Assembly: GCF_003943615.1 (NCBI RefSeq)
Contig: NZ_RJPZ01000004.1
Coordinates: 124,001-188,000, forward strand
Source: Streptococcus australis
GTDB lineage: Bacteria > Bacillota > Bacilli > Lactobacillales > Streptococcaceae
Direction: 5' to 3'
DNA: 64,000 bases
Shown here piece after piece: positions 37,192-49,787 of this stretch (position 1 is its first letter; the number at the start of each line of letters is the position of its first letter). A model generated the notes under the pieces. That model had not been told where the DNA came from and did not search any database. It saw nothing but the letters and a program-made list of their open reading frames with translations. The translations under genes and the position numbers were made by a program.

Positions 37192-40100
37192 TTAATTTTC
37201 TTCCACTACAGTTGATTCAACAGTTTCAGTTGCTTCTTCTGTAACAGGAACTTCATCGATAATTTCGACTTCATTGACTGCTTGTGGTTCCAAGTTACGG
37301 TAACGAGCCATACCTGTACCAGCAGGAATAATCTTACCAATGATAACATTTTCCTTGAGTCCAAGGAGATGGTCTTTCTTACCACGAATGGCTGCATCAG
37401 TGAGGACGCGAGTTGTTTCCTGGAAGGAAGCCGCTGACAAGAAACTATTGGTTTCAAGAGAGGCCTTGGTGATCCCCATAAGGACTGGACGAGCCGTTGC
37501 AGGAACCCCACCAGAAATGACCACATCACGGTTAGCATCTGTAAAGTCTGTAATATCCATGAGGGTACCCATGAGAAGGTCTGTATCTCCTGGATCCATA
37601 ACACGAACCTTACGGATCATTTGACGCACCATTACCTCGATGTGTTTGTCGCCGATTTCTACCCCTTGGCTACGGTATACTTTTTGTACTTCCGCAAGGA
37701 GGTAAGTTTCAACAGACAAGACATCACGAACGGCAAGGAGACGTTTTGGTTGGATAGAACCTTCTGTCAATGCTGCACCACGAGAGACTTGATCTCCCAC
37801 TTCGACTTTCATGCGGGCTGTGTAAGGAACAACGTATTCTCCCTCACCAGTCGCACCACGAACAAAGACTTTCTTGGTACGTGTAGAAGCATCTTCTTCA
37901 ATGGCTGTGACTTCCCCTTTAACCTCAGTGATGACTGCTTCACCTTTCGGATTGCGGGCTTCAAAGATTTCTTGGACACGAGGAAGACCTTGCGTGATAT
38001 CGGTATTTGAGGCAACCCCACCCGTGTGGAAGGTACGCATTGTAAGCTGTGTACCAGGTTCCCCGATAGATTGGGCTGCGATGGTTCCGACTGCTTCACC
38101 AACTTCAACTGCATCACCAGTCGCCAAGTTGATACCGTAACAGTGACGGCAGACACCATGGCGGGTGTTACATGTAAAGACAGAGCGGATAGTGACTTCT
38201 TCAACACCAGCATTGACAATTTCACGTGCTAGGTCTTCTGAAATCAAGGTATCTGGACCAACAATGACTGCACCTGTTTCAGGATGTTTGACAGATTTCT
38301 TCGTATAACGACCTGTTAAACGCTCTTCCAATGGTTCAATCATTTCTTTACCATCGGTAATCGCACGGATCACGAGTCCACGGTCAGTTCCACAGTCATC
38401 CTCACGGATAATGACGTCTTGGGCAACGTCAACCAAACGACGTGTCAAGTAACCTGAGTCGGCTGTCTTGAGGGCCGTATCGGTCATCCCTTTACGAGCA
38501 CCGTGAGTAGAGAAGAACATTTCGAGTACTGACAAACCTTCACGGAAGTTTGAAAGGATCGGCAATTCCATAATCCGTCCGTTTGGAGCAGCCATCAAAC
38601 CACGCATACCGGCAAGCTGTGAGAAGTTTGAGATGTTACCACGAGCTCCAGAGTCCATCATCATAACGATTGGGTTCTTCGGATCTTGGTTATCTACCAA
38701 GCGTTTTTCCAATTTCTCACGGGCTGCACGCCATTCAGCTGTAACGGCATTGTAACGCTCATCATCTGTAATCATCCCTTTACGGAACTGTTTGGTGATT
38801 TGTTCTACACGTTTGTGAGATTCTTCAATGATTTCAGCCTTATCTTCAACAACTGGAATATCGGCAATTCCCACTGTCAAACCAGCAAGGGTTGAGTGGT
38901 GGTAACCTAAGTCTTTCAAACGGTCCAAGAAAGCAGATGTTTCTGTTGTACGGAAGCGTTTGAAGATTTCTGCGATGATATTTCCAAGATTTTTCTTCTT
39001 GAATGGAACGTTTAATTCCAATTGCTCAATCGCCACTTTGACATCTTGACCAGGCTCCAAGAAGTACTTAGCTGGAACACCTTCTGTCAAGTTGGCATTA
39101 TTTGGCTCTTGGAGGTATGGAAGTTCTGCAGGCATGATATCGTTAAAGAGAATCTTACCAACAGTTGTCAAGAGAATCTTGTGTTGTTGAGCTTCTGTCC
39201 ATGGTTTGTTCAAGCTATCAGTCGCAATTCCGACACGTGTATGCAAGTGAACATAACCATTGCGAAGGGCCATGACCGCTTCATCGCGGTCTTTGAAGAC
39301 CATTCCTTCGCCTTCACGACCAGCTTCTTCCATGGTCAAGTAGTAGTTCCCCAAAACCATGTCCTGAGATGGAGTAACAACTGGTTTTCCATCTTTCGGG
39401 TTCAAGATGTGCTCAGCAGCCAACATCAAGATACGGGCTTCTGCTTGGGCTTCTTCTGAAAGCGGTACGTGGATGGCCATTTGGTCACCGTCAAAGTCGG
39501 CGTTGTAGGCTTCACAGACAAGTGGGTGCAAGCGAAGAGCTTTCCCGTCAATCAAGACTGGCTCGAAGGCTTGGATCCCCAAGCGGTGGAGGGTCGGTGC
39601 GCGGTTCAAGAGAACTGGGTGTTCTTTGATCACTTCTTCTAGGATATCCCAGATACGCTCATCTCCACGTTCCACCAAGCGTTTAGCGGCTTTAACGTTT
39701 TGCACGATATCACGCGCAACGATTTCACGCATGACAAATGGTTTGAAGAGCTCGATGGCCATTTCACGTGGCACACCACATTGGTACATCTTAAGAGTTG
39801 GACCAACAGCGATAACGGAACGTCCTGAGAAGTCCACCCGTTTACCGAGCAAGTTTTGACGGAAGCGTCCTTGTTTCCCTTTGAGCATGTGGCTCAATGA
39901 TTTAAGTGGACGGCTACCTGGTCCTGTAATTGGACGACCACGACGACCATTGTCAATCAAAGCGTCAACCGCTTCTTGAAGCATCCGTTTTTCGTTTTGC
40001 ACGATGATACCAGGGGCATTCAACTCAAGCAAACGAGCCAAACGATTGTTCCGGTTGATCACACGACGGTAAAGGTCGTTCAAGTCAGAGGCAGCAAAAC

Positions 40101-40845
40101 GGCCACCATCCAATTGGACCATCGGACGAAGATCTGGTGGAATAACAGGAAGGATGTTGAGAACCATCCATTCTGGTTTGTTTCCAGATTTGTAGAAGGC
40201 ATCTAAGACATCCAAACGGCGAACAGCCTTCACACGTTTTTGACCAGTTGCAGTCTTCAATTCTTCTTTCAAGACAGCAATTTCAGCTTCCAAATCCACT
40301 TGTTTCAAGAGGTCTTGGATCGCTTCTGCCCCCATCTTAGCAACAAAGGAACCTGGTCCGTATTCACGCAAGCGTTCACGGTATTCACGTTCTGTCATGA
40401 TGGATTTGTGCTCAAGCGGTGTATCTTTTGGATCGATAACCACGTAAGCTGCGAAGTAGATGACTTCTTCAAGGGCACGAGGACTCATGTCCAAGGTCAA
40501 TCCCATACGAGAAGGGATTCCTTTGAAGTACCAGATGTGTGATACAGGAGCTTTCAACTCGATATGCCCCATTCGTTCACGACGAACCTTGGCACGTGTT
40601 ACTTCCACACCACAGCGGTCACAAACAATCCCTTTGTAACGGATTCGTTTGTATTTTCCACACGCACATTCCCAGTCTTTTGTAGGTCCAAAGATGACTT
40701 CATCAAAGAGACCTTCGCGTTCTGGTTTCAATGTACGGTAGTTGATTGTTTCAGGTTTCTTGACCTCTCCATAAGACCATGAACGGACCTTACTTGGAGA
40801 AGCTAGGGTGATTTGCATACTTTTAAAACGATTTACATCAACCAC
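37192..40845 (-). CDS. rpoC: DNA-directed RNA polymerase subunit beta'
   Basis: A 1217-residue catalytic subunit of RNA polymerase. The N-terminal zinc-binding region [20 protein letters not shown], the active-site [15 protein letters not shown] with three metal-binding Asp residues, the second zinc site [13 protein letters not shown], and the trigger-loop region ...[13 protein letters not shown] are all intact. Lies 151 bases behind rpoB and shares its transcript. The acidic C-terminal tail ([17 protein letters not shown]) is typical of streptococci. Confidence 0.98.
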   Translation of the reverse strand: MVDVNRFKSMQITLASPSKVRSWSYGEVKKPETINYRTLKPEREGLFDEVIFGPTKDWECACGKYKRIRYKGIVCDRCGVEVTRAKVRRERMGHIELKAPVSHIWYFKGIPSRMGLTLDMSPRALEEVIYFAAYVVIDPKDTPLEHKSIMTEREYRERLREYGPGSFVAKMGAEAIQDLLKQVDLEAEIAVLKEELKTATGQKRVKAVRRLDVLDAFYKSGNKPEWMVLNILPVIPPDLRPMVQLDGGRFAASDLNDLYRRVINRNNRLARLLELNAPGIIVQNEKRMLQEAVDALIDNGRRGRPITGPGSRPLKSLSHMLKGKQGRFRQNLLGKRVDFSGRSVIAVGPTLKMYQCGVPREMAIELFKPFVMREIVARDIVQNVKAAKRLVERGDERIWDILEEVIKEHPVLLNRAPTLHRLGIQAFEPVLIDGKALRLHPLVCEAYNADFDGDQMAIHVPLSEEAQAEARILMLAAEHILNPKDGKPVVTPSQDMVLGNYYLTMEEAGREGEGMVFKDRDEAVMALRNGYVHLHTRVGIATDSLNKPWTEAQQHKILLTTVGKILFNDIMPAELPYLQEPNNANLTEGVPAKYFLEPGQDVKVAIEQLELNVPFKKKNLGNIIAEIFKRFRTTETSAFLDRLKDLGYHHSTLAGLTVGIADIPVVEDKAEIIEESHKRVEQITKQFRKGMITDDERYNAVTAEWRAAREKLEKRLVDNQDPKNPIVMMMDSGARGNISNFSQLAGMRGLMAAPNGRIMELPILSNFREGLSVLEMFFSTHGARKGMTDTALKTADSGYLTRRLVDVAQDVIIREDDCGTDRGLVIRAITDGKEMIEPLEERLTGRYTKKSVKHPETGAVIVGPDTLISEDLAREIVNAGVEEVTIRSVFTCNTRHGVCRHCYGINLATGDAVEVGEAVGTIAAQSIGEPGTQLTMRTFHTGGVASNTDITQGLPRVQEIFEARNPKGEAVITEVKGEVTAIEEDASTRTKKVFVRGATGEGEYVVPYTARMKVEVGDQVSRGAALTEGSIQPKRLLAVRDVLSVETYLLAEVQKVYRSQGVEIGDKHIEVMVRQMIRKVRVMDPGDTDLLMGTLMDITDFTDANRDVVISGGVPATARPVLMGITKASLETNSFLSAASFQETTRVLTDAAIRGKKDHLLGLKENVIIGKIIPAGTGMARYRNLEPQAVNEVEIIDEVPVTEEATETVESTVVEEN

Positions 40846-40996
40846 TATTTCTTACCTTTCTTTATGTTCATTATCGATTGTATGTTCTTCAGCTTTTTCG
40901 TGAAGGAGAGAAGGAACTTCCTTCACACCTTCAACCCTAAAGCTTCGAGATAGGCAACCTTCTCAGGTTTCCTTCCCTCTTGAACTACATGTTTTA

Positions 40997-43900
40997 TTAA
41001 TCTTCTTTCCCTTCAGCTTCGAAAGCTGCGCGCGCTTCCTTAGCTGCTTTTTCACGTGCTTTTTCTAGATCATCTACGTGGATAACATCGTCGTCTTCCC
41101 CTTCGTCAAGGTCGCGAAGTTCAACTTCTTTGTCATCTTCATCTAGGACACGCATATCCAATCCAAGTGATTGCAATTCTTTCACGAGTACTCGGAAGGA
41201 CTCTGGCACACCTGGTTTTGGAATTGGTTTTCCTTTGGTAATCGCTTCATAAGCTTTCAAACGTCCGTTGACATCATCTGACTTGTAGGTCAAGATTTCT
41301 TGAAGGACATTAGACGCACCATAAGCCTCAAGGGCCCAAACTTCCATTTCCCCGAAACGTTGTCCACCAAACTGAGCTTTACCTCCGAGTGGTTGTTGGG
41401 TAACCATTGAGTATGGTCCGACAGAACGAGCGTGGAGTTTATCATCAACCATGTGGTGAAGCTTGATCATGTACATGACACCGACAGAAACACGGTTGTC
41501 AAATGGTTCACCTGTACGGCCATCGTATAGAATGGTTTTGGCATCACTATCCATACCTGCTTCACGAACAGTATCCCAGAGGTCTTCTGAGCTTGCTCCG
41601 TCAAAGACTGGTGTTGCGATGTGGATGCCCAAGTTACGAGCTGCCATACCAAGGTGAAGTTCCATAACCTGACCGATATTCATACGTGATGGCACCCCAA
41701 GTGGGTTCAACATGATATCAACCGGTGTACCATCTGGAAGGTATGGCATGTCTTCAACAGGAACAATACGAGAAACAACCCCTTTGTTTCCGTGACGACC
41801 GGCCATCTTATCTCCGACGCGGATCTTGCGTTTTTGTGCGATGTAAACACGAACCAACATGTTCACACCAGATTGCAATTCATCTCCGTTTGCACGCGTA
41901 AAGATCTTGACATCGCGAACGACTCCATCTCCACCGTGAGGAACACGAAGGGATGTATCACGCACTTCACGAGATTTATCTCCAAAGATGGCGTGGAGGA
42001 GACGTTCTTCGGCAGAAAGGTCTTTTTCACCCTTCGGTGTGACCTTACCAACTAAGATATCGCCTTCTTTCACTTCCGCACCAATACGGATAATTCCCAT
42101 TTCATCAAGGTTTCTGAGGGCATCTTCCCCTACGTTTGGAATTTCACGGGTGATTTCTTCAGGGCCTAACTTGGTATCGCGCGTTTCTGATTCGAATTCT
42201 TCCAAGTGAACAGATGTGTAGACATCTTCTTTCACCAAGCGTTCGCTCATGATAACGGCATCCTCGAAGTTATAGCCTTCCCAAGTCATGTAGGCGACGA
42301 TTGGGTTTTGTCCAAGGGCCATTTCCCCTTTTTCCATAGATGGACCGTCTGCGATAAAGTCACCTTTTTCAACGACATCGCCAACTTTCACAAGGGTACG
42401 TTGGTTGTATGCAGTACCTGAGTTCGAACGACGAAATTTTTGGATGTGGTAGACATCAAGGGATCCATCTTTACGACGAACTTCTACCTTATCCGCATCC
42501 GCATAGCTAACTTTACCATCGTGTTGAGCAATAACTGCAGCTCCTGAGTCATGGGCTGCTTGGTATTCCATACCAGTCCCCACGTAAGGCGCTTTTGGAT
42601 CAATCAATGGCACAGCCTGACGTTGCATGTTGGCCCCCATAAGGGCACGGTTGGAGTCATCGTTTTCCAAGAAAGGAATACATGCTGTCGCAACGGCAAC
42701 TACTTGTTTTGGAGACACGTCCATGTAGTCGACTTGGTCAGATGGGAACTCTTGGTTGTTACCACGGTGACGTCCCATAACGATTGGCTCAGCAAAACCA
42801 CCTTTTTCATTCAACTTAGAGTTGGACTGTGCTACGATGTACTCATCTTCTTCATCAGCTGTCAACCAAACGATTTCGTTAGTCACCACACCTTTTTCAC
42901 GGTCTACTTTACGGTATGGTGTTTGGATGAAACCATACTTGTTCAAGTGTCCGTATGAAGACAAGTTATTAATCAAACCGATGTTTGGTCCTTCAGGTGT
43001 TTCGATTGGACACATACGACCATAGTGAGTGTAGTGCACGTCACGGACTTCATATCCAGCACGGTCACGTGTCAAACCACCAGGCCCTAAGGCTGACAAA
43101 CGACGTTTGTGGGACAACTCAGAAAGTGGGTTGTGTTGGTCCATGAACTGGGACAATTGTGAAGAACCAAAGAATTCTTTAATCGCTGCAGTCACTGGAC
43201 GGATGTTAATGATTTGTTGCGGTGTTAATACTTCGTTATCTTGAACAGACATGCGTTCACGAACGTTGCGTTCCATCCGTGAAAGTCCAAGACGCACTTG
43301 GTTAGCAAGCAATTCACCAACCGCACGAATCCGACGGTTTCCAAGGTGGTCGATATCATCGACACGGCCAAGACCTTCAGCCAAGTTAAGGAAGTAACTC
43401 ATCTCAGCAAGGATATCAGCTGGAGTGATGGTACGAACCTTATCATCTGGATTTGCATTGCCGATGATAGTGACAACGCGGTCTGGATCAGTTGGTGCCA
43501 CAACCTTGAATTTTTGAAGAACGACTGGTTCTGTCAATACTGCTGAATCATTTGGTGTATAGACAATCTTGTTCAAGTCGCCATCCAAATGTTCTGAGAT
43601 GCTGTCGATGACATCACGCGTCATCACTGTTCCAGATTCTACAAGGATTTCGCCTGTTTCAGCATCTACCAATGGTTCTGCGATCGTTTGGTTCAACAAG
43701 CGGTTCTTGATATTGAGTTTCTTGTTGATCTTGTAGCGACCAACTGGTGCCAAGTCATAACGACGTGGGTCAAAGAAACGGGCTACCAACAAGCTACGTG
43801 AGCTTTCCGCTGTTTTTGGCTCACCTGGACGAAGACGCTCATAAATTTCTTTGAGGGCTTCATCTGTTCGTGAATCCATTGGGTTCTTATGAATGTCTTT

Positions 43901-44566
43901 CTCGACAGTGTTGCGAACCAATTCGCTATCCCCAAAGATATCAAAAATCTCATCATCACCAGAGAAACCAAGGGCACGAACCAAGGTCGTAAATGGAATC
44001 TTACGCGTACGGTCGATACGAGTGTAAGCAATATCTTTTGAGTCTGTTTCAAGTTCTAGCCAAGCTCCACGGTTCGGAATAACTGTTGAGCCATAGCCAA
44101 CCTTACCATTCTTGTCCACTTTATCATTGAAGTAGACACCTGGTGAACGAACGAGCTGGGATACGATAATCCGCTCTCCACCATTGATGATAAAGGTCCC
44201 CATCTCAGTCATGATTGGGAAATCACCAAAGAAGACTTCTTGAGTTTTGATTTCACCAGTTTCCTTGTTAACCAAGCGGAAGGTTACAAAGATTGGGGCA
44301 GAATAACTCGCATCATGGATACGTGCTTCTTCCAAGGTATACTTTGGTTCTCTGATTTCATAGCCGACGAATTCCAACTCCATTGTGTCTGTGAAGTTCG
44401 AAATTGGCAATACATCTTCGAAAACTTCTTTCAAACCATGATCCAGAAAATCTTTAAATGAATCCGTTTGGATTTCAATCAAATTTGGTAAATCAAGAAC
44501 TTCTTTGATTCTTGAAAAACTACGACGGGTCCGATGTTTCCCGTATTGAACGTCATGTCCTGCCAA
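40997..44566 (-). CDS. rpoB: DNA-directed RNA polymerase subunit beta
   Basis: 1189 residues. The rifampicin-binding region is visible as [20 protein letters not shown] with LSALGPGG after it; it carries the usual sensitive residues (Gln, Asp and His in [14 protein letters not shown]). The start codon is TTG at 44566, eight bases after AAGGAG, giving the conserved [11 protein letters not shown] start. Transcribed with rpoC. Its long leader contains a promoter followed by strong hairpins. Confidence 0.98.
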   Translation of the reverse strand: MAGHDVQYGKHRTRRSFSRIKEVLDLPNLIEIQTDSFKDFLDHGLKEVFEDVLPISNFTDTMELEFVGYEIREPKYTLEEARIHDASYSAPIFVTFRLVNKETGEIKTQEVFFGDFPIMTEMGTFIINGGERIIVSQLVRSPGVYFNDKVDKNGKVGYGSTVIPNRGAWLELETDSKDIAYTRIDRTRKIPFTTLVRALGFSGDDEIFDIFGDSELVRNTVEKDIHKNPMDSRTDEALKEIYERLRPGEPKTAESSRSLLVARFFDPRRYDLAPVGRYKINKKLNIKNRLLNQTIAEPLVDAETGEILVESGTVMTRDVIDSISEHLDGDLNKIVYTPNDSAVLTEPVVLQKFKVVAPTDPDRVVTIIGNANPDDKVRTITPADILAEMSYFLNLAEGLGRVDDIDHLGNRRIRAVGELLANQVRLGLSRMERNVRERMSVQDNEVLTPQQIINIRPVTAAIKEFFGSSQLSQFMDQHNPLSELSHKRRLSALGPGGLTRDRAGYEVRDVHYTHYGRMCPIETPEGPNIGLINNLSSYGHLNKYGFIQTPYRKVDREKGVVTNEIVWLTADEEDEYIVAQSNSKLNEKGGFAEPIVMGRHRGNNQEFPSDQVDYMDVSPKQVVAVATACIPFLENDDSNRALMGANMQRQAVPLIDPKAPYVGTGMEYQAAHDSGAAVIAQHDGKVSYADADKVEVRRKDGSLDVYHIQKFRRSNSGTAYNQRTLVKVGDVVEKGDFIADGPSMEKGEMALGQNPIVAYMTWEGYNFEDAVIMSERLVKEDVYTSVHLEEFESETRDTKLGPEEITREIPNVGEDALRNLDEMGIIRIGAEVKEGDILVGKVTPKGEKDLSAEERLLHAIFGDKSREVRDTSLRVPHGGDGVVRDVKIFTRANGDELQSGVNMLVRVYIAQKRKIRVGDKMAGRHGNKGVVSRIVPVEDMPYLPDGTPVDIMLNPLGVPSRMNIGQVMELHLGMAARNLGIHIATPVFDGASSEDLWDTVREAGMDSDAKTILYDGRTGEPFDNRVSVGVMYMIKLHHMVDDKLHARSVGPYSMVTQQPLGGKAQFGGQRFGEMEVWALEAYGASNVLQEILTYKSDDVNGRLKAYEAITKGKPIPKPGVPESFRVLVKELQSLGLDMRVLDEDDKEVELRDLDEGEDDDVIHVDDLEKAREKAAKEARAAFEAEGKED

Positions 44567-44740
44567 AGTTTTAACTCCTTTTCTATACTAGGATAACAGC
44601 TAGGGGAAGCCCCTCTCTGAAGATCCGGTTTCTAGATCGCTTCTGACTAGATCAGAATCAATCTCATCCAGTCGAAACGATGTTATGAAGGGGGGTGTGA
44701 TCTACATCACGTGAGAAGAAATCTCCTCCGTATCATTCAT
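44567..44740 (-). ncRNA. structured 5' leader of rpoB, Lacto-rpoB-like
   Basis: The last ~170 bases before rpoB contain several small stems on the minus strand: GGGGcttCCCC, TTCTGAtctagTCAGAA and flanking pairings. A conserved RNA motif named Lacto-rpoB is known in rpoB leaders of Lactobacillales; position and organism fit. The covariance model could not be run, so the match is an inference. Confidence 0.5.
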
Positions 44741-44751
44741 CCTTTTTGGAA

Positions 44752-44799
44752 TTTTTAGAAAGATTAAGTTTGTGTGACAAACCTGGTTTTTTCTAAAAA
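44752..44799 (-). promoter_or_regulatory. long hairpin in the rpoB leader
   Basis: TTTTTAGAAA pairs with TTTCTAAAAA, and GTTTGT with ACAAAC inside it, giving a two-part stem in the rpoB transcript downstream of the terminator hairpin. Confidence 0.6.
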
Positions 44800-44803
44800 T
44801 AGG

Positions 44804-44852
44804 CACAAAAAGAGCAGCTAAATCGACTTTTATAAAGTTTGATTTAACTGCT
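44804..44852 (-). terminator. terminator hairpin between the rpoB promoter and rpoB
   Basis: On the minus strand AGCAGTTAAATC, inner ACTTTATAAAAGT and GATTTAGCTGCT form a stem of about 18 pairs followed by CTTTTTG. It lies about 50-100 bases after the promoter, so it either attenuates rpoBC or defines a short RNA. It may also stop transcripts coming from pbp1b. Confidence 0.7.
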
Positions 44853-44909
44853 GTAAGCTTCTATTTGGACAATATTTCAAATAAAGCGCACGACAAATTA
44901 CTTGTTCTT

Positions 44910-44938
44910 ATTATATCGTATTTTCACAAAAAACACAA
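44910..44938 (-). promoter_or_regulatory. rpoB promoter
   Basis: TTGTGT (44933-44938), 17 bases and TATAAT (44910-44915) on the minus strand. Predicted leader length is about 335 bases. Confidence 0.75.
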
Positions 44939-44988
44939 GGTTTTCTCTAGACATGAAAACGATTTTATGGTATTGTCTCTCATTATTT

Positions 44989-47430
44989 TTATCGGTTTCG
45001 TCCATTAGATGATGAACTGCTTGGCGTACTAGAATTGCCTGTCCGGTTGGTATTTCGATTTCCATTGGAAGTATTAGCTGAACCGCCTAGAATTCCAGCC
45101 CAGGCACTAGCATAATCACTATCCGATCCACCAATTGCGAAGCGGTAGGTCGTTTGTGGAGCGCCATTTTTAGCCCAATAGCTGGTAACCGTCGCACCCG
45201 ACACATCGATATCACGACCATTGACATTGACACGACCAGGTCGTTGTCCTGTCGATTTGAGAACAGTCGATGAAATGACACTGCTATCTAGGGTGAAGCG
45301 ATCTTGCACGCCCCAAGCAGCTGGATCCGCCTGGTAGATGGCATTGGCTAAATAGGCCATGTAACTTGCGTTATTATTGTAGCCTGTCAACGGAGCCATG
45401 GAAGCATTGTTGTCATGTCCAATCCAGCCACCTAAGGTAAGATTTGGAGTAGACAGCATGAGCCACATATCTCCATTCTCATTGGTGGTTCCAGTTTTCC
45501 CGATCCAATCGGCATTCGCAAGAGTTGGATTGACCTGGCTGATTCGGCTCTTAAAGGTCGTTGTCGCACCAGAGCTGATGACACCTCTTAACAGGTCTTG
45601 CATGATAGTCGCAGTTGCTGCTGAGTAGACGCGGGTCGCCTTGCTCTCATGTTGGTAGACCACTTCCCCATTGCGATCCATGATTTTTTCAATCATGTAG
45701 CTTTTTTGGTAATTTCCATTATTTGCAATGGTTTGATAACCATTTGTATGTTGGGCGACGCTTACTTCGATCCCGCCTCCCATTGGCAGACTTTCAATGC
45801 CGTACTCAGCGATATCGTAGCCCATTTTTTCCATATAGCCTGGGACATCGACACCCTTTTCACGGAGAGTACGATAGGTCCAATAAGCTGGGATATTCCA
45901 TGATGTATTGAGGGCCTCTCGGAGGTCCATCATACCAGTTCCTCGGTTATCCACGTGCATAATTGGCTCTCCACTAGAGAAGTTGGTTGGGTAATTGGAG
46001 ACGATGCTATTGCTTCCCATCAATCCTTGGTCAATGGCGATTCCATAAGCCAGCAAGGGTTTAATGGTAGATCCTGGAGAACGCTCTGTATCAAAAGCGT
46101 GGTTATTCTGATTCCCGTCAAAATTCCGTCCCCCAACAAAGCCAAGAATAGCTCCTGTTCGGTTGTCCATAAGGACATTTCCGACTTCTACCGTACCCGT
46201 TCCATCGTCCAAGATACCGCCATAATTGGCAACTGCTTCTTGCATGGCATTGTAGATAGCTTTGTTGATAGTGGTTTGGACCGTATAGCCACCCTCTCTC
46301 AATTCTTTCTTCGCCAACTCTTGATAAGATTTAACGGTCGAATTGTTTTTTAGGTCGTGGCTAGAGACGTTGTCTCTCTTGATTAAATACTCATACATGG
46401 CTTCTTCCGCTTCACTGACGGCTTGGAAATACAAGTAGTCGTGTGGCGTCTTCTCGATGCCATTTGACGGAAGGAAATCCTTACTTAAATCATATTGACT
46501 ATATTGGTCGTACTCTTCCTTCGTGATAGCTCCTGTCCGATACATATTGTACAAGACATCCTTGGCGCGATCCAAACCTAAAGCTTGATTTTCTGGAGTT
46601 TTGAGACTTCCATCAGAAGCATAAGGCGAGTAGACAATTGGGCTCTGTGGCAAACCAGCAATAAAGGCCGCCTGTGGGATGGTCAAATCTTTGGCAGAAA
46701 CTCCAAAGATCCCTTGAGCTGCCGCTTCTACTCCAGCAATATTTTGTCCACGGTTGTTTCGTCCAAATGGAGATACATTGAGGTAGGTCGTTAAAATTTC
46801 GTCCTTATCCATTACCCGCTCAAGAGCAAGGGCATCGATAATCTCCGCAGCTTTCCGTGAGAAGGTCGGTGCATCTCCCACAACTTGTTGTTTGATCAAC
46901 TGTTGGGTCAAAGTCGAACCCCCACTAGAGGAACCTACTCCGGCAACTGAACCTAAGGTCGCACGGATTACTGCTTTCGGAACGACCCCATTATGGCTGT
47001 TAAAATTCTCATCCTCGGTGGCAATGACAGCCTTTTTGACATTGTCCGAAATCGCATCCTTTTGAACAGGAATCCGAATGAGGTCACTATCAATATCAGA
47101 AATGATACTCCCATCTGAGTAGGAAATCTTTGAAACACTGGAAATGTTTCGTACTTGTTGAACCAGCTGTGTTGGATCCGGTGTTTCTGTCGCATTAAAT
47201 AGACTGGCCGCATAGCCAATCGCAATCCCTGCTCCAAACAAGAGGCCACCTAAAGCAAACACCAATAACACATCCCAAAGGAGCTTCATCGTCCGGAGAA
47301 CCGTTGCTACGAGATCTCCTAGTGACCAGCCCTCCTTGTCTTCTTTCTCATTGACTTCAACAGTCATTTTGGCAAAGAAGTCTTTTATTTTCTTCCCGCA
47401 CTTTGTAAAAAATTCTCTTATTTGACTCAC
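44989..47430 (-). CDS. pbp1b: class A penicillin-binding protein 1b
   Basis: 813 residues; bifunctional cell-wall synthase. Cytoplasmic tail, one membrane helix (about 53-75), glycosyltransferase domain ([14 protein letters not shown] with the catalytic Glu, [12 protein letters not shown]), then a transpeptidase domain with the serine motif SPGSTIK, the SWN triad member and KTGTT. The C-terminus is a low-complexity Ser/Asn/Thr-rich tail (about 780-813, ending [10 protein letters not shown]). It polymerises and cross-links peptidoglycan outside the membrane. Divergent from tyrS, upstream of rpoB. Confidence 0.95.
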   Translation of the reverse strand: MSQIREFFTKCGKKIKDFFAKMTVEVNEKEDKEGWSLGDLVATVLRTMKLLWDVLLVFALGGLLFGAGIAIGYAASLFNATETPDPTQLVQQVRNISSVSKISYSDGSIISDIDSDLIRIPVQKDAISDNVKKAVIATEDENFNSHNGVVPKAVIRATLGSVAGVGSSSGGSTLTQQLIKQQVVGDAPTFSRKAAEIIDALALERVMDKDEILTTYLNVSPFGRNNRGQNIAGVEAAAQGIFGVSAKDLTIPQAAFIAGLPQSPIVYSPYASDGSLKTPENQALGLDRAKDVLYNMYRTGAITKEEYDQYSQYDLSKDFLPSNGIEKTPHDYLYFQAVSEAEEAMYEYLIKRDNVSSHDLKNNSTVKSYQELAKKELREGGYTVQTTINKAIYNAMQEAVANYGGILDDGTGTVEVGNVLMDNRTGAILGFVGGRNFDGNQNNHAFDTERSPGSTIKPLLAYGIAIDQGLMGSNSIVSNYPTNFSSGEPIMHVDNRGTGMMDLREALNTSWNIPAYWTYRTLREKGVDVPGYMEKMGYDIAEYGIESLPMGGGIEVSVAQHTNGYQTIANNGNYQKSYMIEKIMDRNGEVVYQHESKATRVYSAATATIMQDLLRGVISSGATTTFKSRISQVNPTLANADWIGKTGTTNENGDMWLMLSTPNLTLGGWIGHDNNASMAPLTGYNNNASYMAYLANAIYQADPAAWGVQDRFTLDSSVISSTVLKSTGQRPGRVNVNGRDIDVSGATVTSYWAKNGAPQTTYRFAIGGSDSDYASAWAGILGGSANTSNGNRNTNRTGNSSTPSSSSSNGRNR

Positions 47431-47449
47431 TCTATTTCTCCTTGTCCTT

Positions 47450-47480
47450 CCTATTATACCAAATGGACCACTTTCTTTTC
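47450..47480 (-). promoter_or_regulatory. pbp1b promoter
   Basis: On the minus strand TTGAAA, 18 bases and TATAAT, about 20 bases before the start codon, which is preceded by AAGGAG. Confidence 0.65.
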
Positions 47481-47531
47481 AATTCCTAAAGTCGAGAACC
47501 TTGTTTCCAATCGGTTTTTTTAGTCCATTCA

Positions 47532-47559
47532 TTGCTATTTCAAGCCATTATGGTAAAAT
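47532..47559 (+). promoter_or_regulatory. tyrS promoter
   Basis: TTGCTA, 16 bases and TAAAAT. The ~70-base leader has one hairpin (TACTGG...CCAGTA) and no T-box features. Confidence 0.55.
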
Positions 47560-47628
47560 AGAGAGAAACCATACAGATACTGGACTGTTTTCATCGATCT
47601 GGCCAGTAGCTTAGAAAAGGAGAGAACG

Positions 47629-48885
47629 ATGCACATTTTTGATGAGCTAAAAGAACGTGGTTTGATTTTCCAAACGACTGACGAAGATGCTTTGCGTAAA
47701 GCCCTAGAAGAAGGACAAGTATCGTATTATACTGGCTACGATCCAACTGCTGATAGTTTGCACCTTGGGCACCTTGTTGCCATCTTGACCAGTCGTCGCT
47801 TACAATTGGCAGGCCACAAACCTTATGCGCTTGTCGGTGGTGCGACCGGACTCATTGGAGACCCTTCTTTCAAAGATGCCGAGCGCAGTTTACAAACTAA
47901 GGAGACTGTAGACGGTTGGGTCACTTCTATCCAAGGGCAATTGTCTCGTTTTTTAGATTTTGAAAATGGGGAAAACAAGGCTGTCATGGTCAACAACTAT
48001 GACTGGTTTGGCAGCATCAGCTTCATTGACTTCCTTCGCGACATCGGAAAATACTTTACTGTCAACTACATGATGAGCAAGGAATCTGTGAAGAAACGAA
48101 TTGAAACAGGGATTTCTTACACTGAATTTGCCTACCAAATCATGCAAGGCTACGACTTCTTTGTCCTCAACCAAGACCACAATGTCACTCTGCAAATCGG
48201 TGGTTCTGACCAATGGGGAAATATGACAGCTGGTACTGAGTTGCTTCGTCGGAAGGCTGACAAGACTGGTCACGTTATCACTGTGCCCCTCATCACAGAT
48301 GCAACTGGTAAGAAATTCGGTAAATCTGAAGGGAATGCTGTTTGGCTCAACCCAGAAAAGACTTCTCCATACGAAATGTACCAATTCTGGATGAACGTCA
48401 TGGACGCTGACGCAGTTCGCTTCTTGAAAATCTTTACCTTCTTGTCACTGGATGAGATTGAAGAAATCCGCAAACAATTCGAAGCAGCTCCACACGAACG
48501 CTTGGCTCAAAAAGTCCTTGCTCGTGAAGTCGTGACTCTGGTTCACGGAGAAGAAGCCTACAAAGAAGCCCTTAACATCACTGAGCAACTCTTTGCAGGA
48601 AACATCAAAAGCCTTTCTGTCAAAGAACTCAAACAAGGACTTCGTGGTGTGCCAAACTACCAAGTACAAGCAGACGAAAACCACAACATCGTAGAATTGC
48701 TCGTATCATCTGGCGTAGTTAACTCAAAACGCCAAGCCCGTGAAGACGTACAAAACGGAGCTATCTACGTCAACGGTGACCGCATCCAAGATCTTGACTA
48801 TGTCTTAAGTGATGCAGATAAGTTAGAGAACGAACTCACTGTTATCCGCCGTGGGAAGAAAAAATACTTTGTCTTGACTTATTAA
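47629..48885 (+). CDS. tyrS: tyrosyl-tRNA synthetase
   Basis: 418 residues; charges tRNA-Tyr. Class I signatures are seen as SLHLGHL (HIGH-type) near residue 45 and KFGKSEG (KMSKS-type) near 230. [12 protein letters not shown] and GGSDQWGN bind tyrosine and adenylate. A C-terminal S4 domain (about 350-418; [19 protein letters not shown]) contacts tRNA. AAAAGGAG precedes the start; a terminator follows. Confidence 0.97.
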   Translation: MHIFDELKERGLIFQTTDEDALRKALEEGQVSYYTGYDPTADSLHLGHLVAILTSRRLQLAGHKPYALVGGATGLIGDPSFKDAERSLQTKETVDGWVTSIQGQLSRFLDFENGENKAVMVNNYDWFGSISFIDFLRDIGKYFTVNYMMSKESVKKRIETGISYTEFAYQIMQGYDFFVLNQDHNVTLQIGGSDQWGNMTAGTELLRRKADKTGHVITVPLITDATGKKFGKSEGNAVWLNPEKTSPYEMYQFWMNVMDADAVRFLKIFTFLSLDEIEEIRKQFEAAPHERLAQKVLAREVVTLVHGEEAYKEALNITEQLFAGNIKSLSVKELKQGLRGVPNYQVQADENHNIVELLVSSGVVNSKRQAREDVQNGAIYVNGDRIQDLDYVLSDADKLENELTVIRRGKKKYFVLTY

Positions 48886-48891
48886 AAAGAA

Positions 48892-48925
48892 GACCTCTGA
48901 AACTATGACTTTCAGAGGTTTTTTG
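48892..48925 (+). terminator. terminator after tyrS
   Basis: ACCTCTGAAA and TTTCAGAGGT with a T-run. The -10 of the next gene begins within it. Confidence 0.88.
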
Positions 48926-48932
48926 GTACACT
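48924..48932 (+). promoter_or_regulatory. rlmA promoter (extended -10)
   Basis: TGGTACACT resembles an extended -10 (TGnTAnnnT). The ATG follows nine bases later, so little or no leader would be left. It uses the T-rich tail of the tyrS terminator as spacer. Confidence 0.4.
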
Positions 48933-48941
48933 AGAAGTATC

Positions 48942-49784
48942 ATGACGATCAAACCAAAATTACAACGATTTCAGACCGCAACAGCTTTTGCCTGTCCCAT
49001 CTGTCAGGAAGCCCTTGACCTGGTCCAACAAAGCTTGACTTGTCCCAACCGTCACTCCTTTGACCTTGCTAAGTTTGGCTATGTGAACTTGGCTCCACAA
49101 GTGAAGCCCTCTAAGGACTATGACAAGGAGAGTTTCCAAAACCGGCAACTAGTTTTAGAGAACGGCTTCTACGACCATATCCTTACTACCCTATCAGAAT
49201 GCTTGTCTCCACTGGACCATCCATCCAACATTTTAGATATTGGTTGCGGGGAAGGGTACTATTCTCGCATCTTACAAGAACGGTATCCAGACCATTCCTT
49301 TTACGCCTTTGATTTGTCTAAGGAATCGATCCAGCTGGCTGCTAAGAGCGACCATGAATGGAAGGTCAAGTGGTTTGTCGGGGACCTAGCTCGCCTCCCT
49401 CTTTTAGACCAGAGTATGGACCTTCTTCTAGACATCTTTTCGCCAGCGAACTATCAGGAATTTAAACGGATCCTGGCCCCAGACGGTCGCCTTATTAAGG
49501 TTATCCCAACACCAAGCCATCTGCAAGAAATTCGTCAGAAGGTTAAGGAGCACCTCGATCAGGCCGATTATTCCAATGAGCAGATTATTCGACATTTCTC
49601 TGATCATTTTACGGTTGAACAAAGCCTCCATTGCCAGGAAACTTTCGAACTCACACCAGCATTGCGGGAGGCTCTTCTGAGCATGACGCCTCTCCTCTTT
49701 CATGTCGATGCATCTCAAATCGACTGGAGCGATTTGACTCACATCACGATTTCTGCCACTATTTTGGTTGGAAGAAACAACTAA
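48942..49784 (+). CDS. rlmA: 23S rRNA (guanine-N1) methyltransferase RlmA(II)
   Basis: 280 residues. An N-terminal zinc ribbon (ACPICQEALDLVQQSLTCPN then HSFD) precedes a SAM-dependent methylase core with ILDIGCGEGYYSRIL, YAFDLSKESI and DIFSPANYQEFKRIL. In Gram-positive bacteria this enzyme methylates G748 in hairpin 35 of 23S rRNA, which affects tylosin and telithromycin action. Ribosome site is weak (AGAAG), and a -10-like box lies right before the start. Confidence 0.93.
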   Translation: MTIKPKLQRFQTATAFACPICQEALDLVQQSLTCPNRHSFDLAKFGYVNLAPQVKPSKDYDKESFQNRQLVLENGFYDHILTTLSECLSPLDHPSNILDIGCGEGYYSRILQERYPDHSFYAFDLSKESIQLAAKSDHEWKVKWFVGDLARLPLLDQSMDLLLDIFSPANYQEFKRILAPDGRLIKVIPTPSHLQEIRQKVKEHLDQADYSNEQIIRHFSDHFTVEQSLHCQETFELTPALREALLSMTPLLFHVDASQIDWSDLTHITISATILVGRNN

Positions 49785-49787
49785 CAA

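Noticed and set aside
37192..44566. Many 60-145-codon frames opposite rpoC and rpoB
   Set aside because: They are antisense shadows of conserved coding sequence with no ribosome sites or recognisable products.
47560..47628. T-box riboswitch before tyrS
   Set aside because: The leader is only about 70 bases and has no T-box sequence or specifier stem; only one small hairpin is present.
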